Positions 53,257-61,300 of a stretch of 64,000 bases of DNA are shown here, piece after piece (the first letter of the stretch is position 1; the number at the start of each line of letters is the position of its first letter). The notes beneath the pieces were generated by a model that saw only the letters and a program-made list of their open reading frames with translations, did not search any database and was not told the origin of the DNA. The stretch lies in assembly GCF_900157375.1 (NCBI RefSeq), contig NZ_LT721901.1:3861684-3925683 (forward strand), written 5' to 3'. The position numbers were made by a program, and so were the translations under genes. The DNA comes from Mycobacterium rhizamassiliense. GTDB lineage: Bacteria > Actinomycetota > Actinomycetes > Mycobacteriales > Mycobacteriaceae.

Positions 53257-54026
53257 CATTCCAAGACCTGGTGAGTACGCCTTCGACGTTTCCGTCCTGG
53301 ATCAAGCGCATCCCGGGACGCAACGCCGGATCGTCAGGGCCCTCCAAGGGCGCGATCGTGGTCTTTCCCCATGCCGGGGCGGCCGCGGCGAGCTACCGGG
53401 CGCTGGCCAGCGCGCTGGCCGCTGGCGCGGACACCTACATCGTGCAGTATCCGCAGCGGGCCGATCGGCTGAACGAGCCGGCGCACGAAACCGTGCACGA
53501 CCTTGCCCTCGGCCTCTTCGAGGCCGGCCCGTGGGGCAGTGTTGCGCCGCTGCGGTTGTTCGGGCACAGCATGGGTGCGGTCGTCGCGTTCGAGTTCGCC
53601 CGGGTCGCCGAGGAGCGCGGTGTCGCCGTGCAGAAGCTGTGGGCATCGGCCGGACCGCCGCCGTGCGTGGTCGCCGAGATGCCGGAGCTGCCGACCAGCA
53701 ATGACGAGGTGCTGGCCGAGCTCGCCGATTTGGGTGGCACCGATCCCGAACTCCTTGCCGACGAGGAGTTTTCCGAATTGCTGGCCACCGCGATGCGCGC
53801 CGACTACGAGGCGTTCAACCGCTACGAGCCCAGCCCCGACATCCGGGTCGGCACCGACATCCACGTCCTCGGCGGGCGCGACGACCATCGCATCGCCATC
53901 GAAGTGCTGCGGCTGTGGGCGAGGCACACCGCCGGATCGTATGAGCTGTCGCTGTACGACGGCGGCCACTTCTATCTTTACGACCATGTCGATTCGGTCG
54001 CCGCGCAGGTGAATGCCGATGCCTGA
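53253..54026 (+). CDS. mbtT: Type II thioesterase, stand-alone
   Basis: About 257 residues. Nucleophile in RLFGHSMGAVVAFEFARV (GHSMG), His in DGGHFYLYDH, Asp in the loop before GGRDDHRIAIE. Such thioesterases remove wrong or stalled acyl groups from carrier domains. ATG overlaps the mbtB stop by 4 bases, and the next KS gene starts inside its end, so coupled translation. The mbtT name follows the separate thioesterase of M. smegmatis-type loci; in M. tuberculosis the equivalent is fused to MbtB. Confidence 0.9.
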   Translation: MTFQDLVSTPSTFPSWIKRIPGRNAGSSGPSKGAIVVFPHAGAAAASYRALASALAAGADTYIVQYPQRADRLNEPAHETVHDLALGLFEAGPWGSVAPLRLFGHSMGAVVAFEFARVAEERGVAVQKLWASAGPPPCVVAEMPELPTSNDEVLAELADLGGTDPELLADEEFSELLATAMRADYEAFNRYEPSPDIRVGTDIHVLGGRDDHRIAIEVLRLWARHTAGSYELSLYDGGHFYLYDHVDSVAAQVNADA

Positions 54027-55323
54027 CAACGGGTTCGATCCCGTCGTGATCGTCGGCATGGGCGTCGAGGCGCCCGGCGGCATCGACACCGCCGACGGCT
54101 TTTGGGAGCTGCTGGTGAACGGCCGCGAGGCGCTGAGCCCGTTCCCCACCGATCGCGGCTGGGCGGTCGCGGACCTGCTGGCCGGATCGCGCCGCAGCGG
54201 GTTCAAGGAGATCCACGACAAGGGCGGGTTCCTGCGCGGCGCAACGACCTTCGACCCGGAATTCTTCGGCATCTCGCCCCGCGAGGCCGTCGCCATGGAT
54301 CCGCAGCAGCGGGTCGTGCTCCGGGTTTCCTGGCGCGCGCTGGAAAACAGCGGCATCAATCCCGACGACTTGGCCGGCCACGACGTGGGCTGCTTCGTCG
54401 GCGCGTCCGCCACCGGATACGGGCCGGAGATGGCGGAGTTTTCCGGGCACAGCGGTCACCTGCTCGCCGGCACCGCGCTGAGCGTGATCTCCGGCCGGAT
54501 CGCCTACACGCTCGGGCTGTCCGGACCGGCCCTCACCCTCGACTCCTCGTGCGCGTCCGCGCTGGTGGCCTTCCACGTCGCCGTGCGCTCGCTGCAGAAC
54601 GGGGACTGCGACATGGCGCTGGCCGGCGGCGTCAACGTGCTGGGCTCGCCCGGCTTCTTCGTCGAATTCTCCAAACAGCATGCCCTGTCCGACGACGGCG
54701 TGTGCCGCCCGTACAGCGCCCACGCGAGCGGGACGGTGTGGGCCGAAGGAGCGGCCATGTTTGTGCTGCAACGCAAATCGGCCGCGCTGCGTGACGGCAG
54801 GCCGATCCTGGCCGAGGTCCGCGCCACTGCCGTCAACCAGGACGGGCGCAGCGCCGGCCTGAGCGCGCCCAGCGAGGAGGCGCAGGTTCGGTTATTCCGC
54901 CGCGCCATCGACCGGGCCGAGATCAAGCCCGAAGAGGTGGGGATGATCGAGGGCCACGGCACCGGCACACGGCTCGGCGACCGCACCGAATTGCACTCGC
55001 TGGCAAAGACTTACGGCGACGTCGCGCCGGGAACCGGTGCGTTGCTGGGATCGGTGAAATCCAATGTCGGCCATTCGCTGGCCGCGGCGGGCGCACTCGG
55101 GCTGGCCAAGGTCCTGATCTCCGCTGAACACGGCGCCGTACCGCCCACCCTGCACGCCGCCGAACCCAGCCCCGAAATCGACTGGGACAGCCAGGGTTTA
55201 CGGCTCGCGCAGACCCTCACACCCTGGCCCGCGATCGGCGGCCTGCGGACCGCCGTGGCATCCGCCTTCGGAATCGCCGGCACTAACGCGCACCTGATCG
55301 TGTCCGTCCCCGAGGTCGCCTAG
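54013..55323 (+). CDS. mbtC: Mycobactin polyketide ketosynthase
   Basis: About 436 residues, one beta-ketoacyl synthase domain. Active Cys about 180 in LDSSCASALVAFHVAV, His in MIEGHGTGTRLGDRTE and in SVKSNVGHSLAAAGALGLAK. With MbtD it forms a split PKS module supplying the beta-hydroxyacyl unit of mycobactin. ATG 54013 or ATG 54019 are both possible starts inside the thioesterase end. Overlaps mbtD by one base. Confidence 0.95.
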   Translation: MPMPDNGFDPVVIVGMGVEAPGGIDTADGFWELLVNGREALSPFPTDRGWAVADLLAGSRRSGFKEIHDKGGFLRGATTFDPEFFGISPREAVAMDPQQRVVLRVSWRALENSGINPDDLAGHDVGCFVGASATGYGPEMAEFSGHSGHLLAGTALSVISGRIAYTLGLSGPALTLDSSCASALVAFHVAVRSLQNGDCDMALAGGVNVLGSPGFFVEFSKQHALSDDGVCRPYSAHASGTVWAEGAAMFVLQRKSAALRDGRPILAEVRATAVNQDGRSAGLSAPSEEAQVRLFRRAIDRAEIKPEEVGMIEGHGTGTRLGDRTELHSLAKTYGDVAPGTGALLGSVKSNVGHSLAAAGALGLAKVLISAEHGAVPPTLHAAEPSPEIDWDSQGLRLAQTLTPWPAIGGLRTAVASAFGIAGTNAHLIVSVPEVA

Positions 55324-58300
55324 TGCTCACTCATGTGTTGCCCGACGGCCGTGTCCCGGTGCTGCTCACCGCGCACGACAAAGAGCTCATCCGCCAGGAA
55401 GCCGCGGCGATCCTGGACTATCTCGACCGCAGCGCCGGCGATTCCGCCGAGGTGGTCGCGGCGGTCGCCGCGACGCTGATGCGGCTGCGGCGGGTGCGGC
55501 GCCACCGCGCCGTCGCGCGGGCCGCGAACCGCGCCGAGCTGGTCGAGGCGCTGTCGGCGATCGCCCGCGGCGACGACCACGAGCTGGTCGCCCGTGCCAC
55601 CGGGGCCGCGGCGCCGCGCATCGCGTTCGTCTTTCCGGGCCAGGGCAACCAATGGCGGGGGATGGGCGCCGACGCCTACGGCCGGCTGCCGGCCTACCGC
55701 GAGACGGCCGACAGCTGCGCGGACGCGTTCCTCGCCGCCGGCTTTGCTTCCCCGCTGCCGTATCTGGTGGGCGAGCTGGATCGGGACTGGGCCCGGACCG
55801 AGATCCAAGGCGCGCAGTTCACCCATGCGGTCAGCCTGGCCGCGGCGTGGCGGTTCTTCGGGGTGTTCCCGGACATGACCGTCGGGCACAGTCTCGGCGA
55901 GGTCGCGGCGGCCCATGTGGCGCAGGCGGTATCGCTTGCCGATGCCGTCGCTCTGGTGGGGGCGCGCGCCACCGTCGTCGACAGCCTGACCGGCCGGTAC
56001 GCGATGGCGGTGCTGGGCGCCGGCGTCGACGAGTCCGAGTCCGTGCTGGCCGACACCGCGGGCTGGCTGGAGGTCTCGGCGGTCAACGGCCCGTCGTCGA
56101 CCGTGGTGTCCGGCGATGTGGACGCGGTGGCCGCCGCGGTGCGGCTGGCGGGGCAGCGGGACATCTTCACCCACCAACTGGCCGTCGACTATCCGGGGCA
56201 CACCAGTGCGCTAAGGCCGTTGCGCAACAACCTGATCGAGCGCGTCCCCGACTCGGCCTTCCGGGACGGACCGATGAAGTTCATCGGATCCACCTTCGGC
56301 GCCGAGGTGGGCGCCGATACCGACTTCTCCGAATATTGGTACGAAAACCTCTGCGGCACCGTGCGGTTCGACCGGGCCGTGCAGTTCGCCCAGAAGTCGG
56401 GCGCCGACGTATTCGTGGAGATGTCCGCGCACCCGTCGCTGCTGTATCCGCTGGCCGACATCCTCGACGACGAGTGGGGCGTGGCGGTCGGCTCCGGCCA
56501 TCGGGACAAGTCCATTGCCGACTCGCTGTCGTCGAACCTCGCCGCCGTCGCGACCGCGTACCCCGACTGCCGGTGGGCCAACGCCCTGCCGGCGGGTATC
56601 CAGCCGCCGCTGCTGCGAAAGTTCCCCAATGCGCCGATGCGGGCGCTGCACCTGTGGGCGACACCGGAACCGCTGGCCGACAGCGCACCGGTTCCCGCGC
56701 TGACCGTCGCGGCCGAGGACTGGCAGCCCGCGGCGCCATCGCCCACCGACCGCGTAACGGCCTGCGGCATCGGGTTTGTCGGCGAACCCGCGGCCTGGAC
56801 GCAACGGCTGATCGACGCGGTCGCCGGTCACCCGGGCTGCCGCGCCGTGTCCCCCCACGAGGCGGAGATCGTGGCGATCATCGCGCCGGAGCTCGACGGA
56901 TCGGACGCCGCCGCCGCGATCGAGCGGATCGGCGGGCGGACGGACGCGGGCCTGCCGGATTACGCCGCGATCGTCGGGCCGCGATGCCGGGCGGTCTGGC
57001 TGCTCACCGCCGGAGCCGAACAGGTAGGTCCCGACGACCCGAATGTCTCGGGCGCGCAGGCGGCGCTGGCCGCGATGCATCGCAGCGTCGGCTTCGAATT
57101 CCCGGATCAGGCCTTCGGGCATCTCGACCTCGCGCACCGCGACGTCGACGCCGACACGGCGCTCGCCGTCGTCGACACCCTGCTCGGCGAGGCGGCCGAG
57201 ATCGCGCTGCGGGGCGGCAAGTCGCCGCAACGCTACGTCCGGACGTTCCGCGATTGCCGCGAGTCGGCGACGATGCGCCCGGTGGACGGCGCCGCCCTGG
57301 ACCACGTGGTGATCACCGGCGGCAGCGGGGCCATCGGCCTGCAGTACGCCCGCTACTGCGTCGAGCACGGAGCGCGCACGCTGACACTGTTGAGCCGCAA
57401 CGGTGTTGACGACGCCGCCGTGGCGCAGCTCGCCGAGAACTACGACGTGCAGGTGCAGGCCCCACGCTGCGACATCACCGACGCCGCAGCGGTGTCCGCC
57501 GTCGCGGCCGAATACGCCGGTGCCGGTGCCTCTTTGGTGATCCACACGGCCGGCATCGCCAGGGCCCGCCGCCGTTCCGACTTGACCGGCGCGGACGTCG
57601 CCGAGGTTTGCGCCGCGAAGGTCGTCGGCCTGGCGCGGCTGGTCGACGCCTGGCCGCTGCGAGACGACTGCCGGATCCTGGCCTGCTCCTCGGTATTCGG
57701 TGTGTGGGGCGGCTACAGCCACGCGGCGTACGCGGCGTCCAACCGGATGCTCGACGTGTTGGCCGCCCAGCTGCGGCGCGGTGGCCGCGACTGCACCGCG
57801 ATCCGGTGGGGGCTATGGCGAAGCGCCGGGGTGGTAGCGGCCAACGAGATCACCCGCACCGAGCGGTCCGGATTGGTCGCGATGGACCCTGAGCTGGCGA
57901 TCGAGGCCAGCCTCTACCGCTACGGCACCGATCCGCTGGTCTTCGACGCGGACTTCGACCGGCTCGCGGTGTTCTTCGAAAGTCAGGGCATGCCAATGCC
58001 GTTCAGCGCTCCGCACGACGGCGACGGTGCGACCGACGGCGGCACCGAGGCCGCGGCGAAGCCACTGGCCGAGGTGGTGCGCGTCGAGCTGGCCGCGACC
58101 CTGCACCTGGGCGACGCGGCATCGATCGATGCGAGCGCGTCGCTGATCGACCTCGGCGTCGATTCGTTGCTCGCGCTTGACCTTCGCAAGCGGCTGCGCC
58201 GGACCGTGGGGAACTCGGTTCCGGTGGCGCGCATGCTCGGTGGCATCACCGTCCACGAACTGATCGACGCCCTGCGCGTCGACTCAACCACACCGCCGGC

Positions 58301-58382
58301 GGCGCGATCCTTTGAGCGCCCGGCCGCTCCCCACGGGGAGCAACACTCGAAGCTCGCGATGCTAGAAAGGTTGGAGTCCTAG
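55323..58382 (+). CDS. mbtD: Mycobactin polyketide synthase: AT-KR-ACP
   Basis: About 1019 residues. Acyltransferase (about 95-400): FVFPGQGNQWRGMG and the Ser in VGHSLGEVAAAHVA. Ketoreductase (about 655-880): VVITGGSGAIGLQYARYCVE with Tyr/Asn in YAAYAASNRMLD. Acyl carrier (about 910-980): LGVDSLLALDLRK, Ser about 946. No dehydratase or ketosynthase, the latter being MbtC. The region between AT and KR (about 440-640) is the structural KR half. GTG start within the mbtC stop. Confidence 0.95.
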   Translation: MLTHVLPDGRVPVLLTAHDKELIRQEAAAILDYLDRSAGDSAEVVAAVAATLMRLRRVRRHRAVARAANRAELVEALSAIARGDDHELVARATGAAAPRIAFVFPGQGNQWRGMGADAYGRLPAYRETADSCADAFLAAGFASPLPYLVGELDRDWARTEIQGAQFTHAVSLAAAWRFFGVFPDMTVGHSLGEVAAAHVAQAVSLADAVALVGARATVVDSLTGRYAMAVLGAGVDESESVLADTAGWLEVSAVNGPSSTVVSGDVDAVAAAVRLAGQRDIFTHQLAVDYPGHTSALRPLRNNLIERVPDSAFRDGPMKFIGSTFGAEVGADTDFSEYWYENLCGTVRFDRAVQFAQKSGADVFVEMSAHPSLLYPLADILDDEWGVAVGSGHRDKSIADSLSSNLAAVATAYPDCRWANALPAGIQPPLLRKFPNAPMRALHLWATPEPLADSAPVPALTVAAEDWQPAAPSPTDRVTACGIGFVGEPAAWTQRLIDAVAGHPGCRAVSPHEAEIVAIIAPELDGSDAAAAIERIGGRTDAGLPDYAAIVGPRCRAVWLLTAGAEQVGPDDPNVSGAQAALAAMHRSVGFEFPDQAFGHLDLAHRDVDADTALAVVDTLLGEAAEIALRGGKSPQRYVRTFRDCRESATMRPVDGAALDHVVITGGSGAIGLQYARYCVEHGARTLTLLSRNGVDDAAVAQLAENYDVQVQAPRCDITDAAAVSAVAAEYAGAGASLVIHTAGIARARRRSDLTGADVAEVCAAKVVGLARLVDAWPLRDDCRILACSSVFGVWGGYSHAAYAASNRMLDVLAAQLRRGGRDCTAIRWGLWRSAGVVAANEITRTERSGLVAMDPELAIEASLYRYGTDPLVFDADFDRLAVFFESQGMPMPFSAPHDGDGATDGGTEAAAKPLAEVVRVELAATLHLGDAASIDASASLIDLGVDSLLALDLRKRLRRTVGNSVPVARMLGGITVHELIDALRVDSTTPPAARSFERPAAPHGEQHSKLAMLERLES

Positions 58383-58383
58383 C

Positions 58384-61300
58384 GTGACTGAAACCACCGG
58401 GGCCAGCGCCCGGCTCGACGAACAGCGCTTGGAACTGTTGCGCCGCAAGATCGCCGAACGCGGCCTGGCCAGGCCCGAGGGCGGCGTGGCCGTGGCGGAC
58501 GACGAGTCGCGGATCTCGGCCGGCCAGCACCGGATGTGGTTCGTGCAGTCGGTCGACCCCGACAGCGCGTTGCTCAACATCTGCGTGTCCTACCGCCTCA
58601 CCGGCACCGTCGACGTCGCCCGGCTGCGCCAGGCGGTCGACGCCGTGGCCGCGCGGCACGTCGTGCTGCGCACCACGTTCGACACCACGAGCGAGGGCGA
58701 CCCGCAGCCGGTGGTCCGTGCGGAGCTGCGCCCGGAGTGGGCCGATCACGACCTGTCCGAGCTGACTGACCAGGCGCGGCGGCTGCGGCTGGACGTGTTG
58801 GCGCAGCGCGACTTCGGCCGGCCGTTCGACCTGACCAAGGATTCGCCGCTGCGGGTCACCGTCGCGCGGTTGTCCGCCGGCGAGTTGATGATGCTGATCA
58901 CGGTCCACCACATCGCCTGGGACGACGGGTCGTGGGAACCGTTCTTCACCGACCTGACCCACGCGTATGCCGACCCGCAGGGGTATGCCGGCGAACCGGC
59001 GGTGCTGGCCCCCGGCGTCGATCCGGCGTCCGACGAACGCCGCGCGGCAGACCTTGACTACTGGCGGCCGCTGATTACGGATCTACCTGAGCCACTTGAG
59101 CTTCCGGGCCCCAACGGTTCGGTGGTGCCGAGCACCCTGCGTGCGCAGCGCGCCACCGCGCAGCTGTCGGCGGACGTCATCGCCCACGCGGCGGCGCTGG
59201 CACGCGAAACCGGTGCCACGCCGTACATGGTGCTGATGGCGGCCTTCGCGGCGCTGGTGCACCGCTACACCGGATCGACCGACTTCCTGATCGCGGCGCC
59301 GGTGCTCAACCGCGGGGTGGGAACCGAAGACGCGATCGGCTACTACGGCAACACGGTCGTGATCCGGCTGCGCCCGCAGTCTCATCAGACGTTCCGCGAC
59401 CTGCTCACCGAGACGCGGGACAACGCGGTCGGCGCGTTCGCGCATTCGCGCGCCGACCTGGATCGGCTGGTACGCGAATCCAATCCCGACCGACGGCACG
59501 GCGCGGACCGGATGACGCGGGTGAGCTTCGGGCAGCGCGACGCCGACGGACCGGGCTTCGCGCCGGCCGGCGTGCGCTGCGAGCGCGGCGAATTGCGCGG
59601 CCACTTCAACCAGCTGCCACTGAGTTTCATGGTCGAGCTAGCTCGCGTGGCGGACGGCCGCGGCGGCGGGCTGGTCGAGGCCGAGTACCTGGTCGAGGTG
59701 CTGGATCGCGAGTTGGTCGAACAGCTGCTGCGCCACTATGTGGTGCTGCTGGACAGCGCGCTGGCCGACCCCGACGGCAGGCTGTCGGCGTGCAGGTTGA
59801 TGAGCGACGACGACGCCGACTGGCTGCGCCGGGTGTCGACCGGTGAAGAGTTCAGCACGCCGGCCGCGACCCTGCCCGCCCTGGTGACCCGCCGGACGGC
59901 GCTCAAACCCGATGCCGTCGCCGTGGTCTACGAGGGCCGCGAGTACACCTATCGCGAGATCGACGAAGAGTCGAACCGGGTGGCGCACTGGCTCATCGAG
60001 CAGGGCATCGGCACCGAGGACCGGATCGCGGTGCTGCTGGACAAGTCGCCCGAACTGGTCATCACCTCGCTCGGCATTCTGAAATCGGGCGCGGTCTATC
60101 TGCCGGTGGACCCCACCTACCCGCAGGACCGGCTGACCTTCATCCTCGGCGACGCCGATGCCAAACTGATTCTGCGCGAACCGATTACCGGTCTGGACGA
60201 CTACCCGGTCACCGAGCCCACCCTGCTTCGCCCGCTGGGCCCGCAGAACACCGCCTACCTGATCTACACCTCCGGCTCGACCGGGCTGCCCAAGGGCGTT
60301 CCCGTTCCGCACGCGCCGATCGCCGAGTACTTCGTCTGGTTCGGCGACGAGTACCGCATCGACGACACCGAGCGGCTGCTGCAGGTCGCGTCACCCAGCT
60401 TCGACGTGTCCATGGGCGAGATCTTCGGCACGCTGATCATGGGTGCCGGGCTGGTGATTCCGCGACCCGACGGGTTGCGCGACATCGGCTACCTGACCGA
60501 GCTGCTCAGCCGCGAAGGCATCACCTCGATGCACTTCGTGCCGTCGCTGCTGGGGCTGTTCCTGTCGCTGCCGGGCGTCAAGCAGTGGCGCACCCTGCGC
60601 CGCGTGCCCATCGGTGGCGAGGCGCTGCCCGGCGAGATCGCCGACAAGTTCCACGCCACCTTCGACGCGCTGCTGTACAACTTCTACGGCCCCACCGAGA
60701 CGGTGGTGAACTGCACCAGCTACCCGGTGCAGGGCGCCCAGGGCGCCCGGATCGTGCCGATCGGCCGACCCAAGATCAACACGCAGGTCTATCTGCTCGA
60801 CGACGCGCTGCAGCCGGTGCCGGTGGGCGTGATCGGCGAAATCTACATCGGTGGAATGCATGTCGCGCACGGCTACCACCGCCGGCCCGGGCTGACGGCC
60901 GAGCGCTTCGTCGCCGACCCGTTCACCGCGGGCGGCAGGCTGTACCGGTCGGGAGACCTGGCCCGCCGTAACGCCGACGGGGATATCGAGTTCGTCGGCC
61001 GGGCCGACGAGCAGGTGAAGATCCGCGGCTTCCGCATCGAGCTGGGCGAGATCGCCGCGGCCATCTCGGTGGACCCCAGCGTCGGCCAGGCCGTCGTCGT
61101 CGCCTCCGACTTGCCCGGCCTGGGTAAGAGCCTGGTGGGCTACGTGACACCCGCGTCGGGCGAGGGCACGGAAACCGTTGAGGTCGAACGTATCCGCGCG
61201 CGGGTGGCCGCGGCGCTGCCCGACTACATGACGCCGGCCGCCTACGTGGTGCTCGACGAGATTCCGATCACCGCCCACGGCAAGATCGACCGCACCGCGC

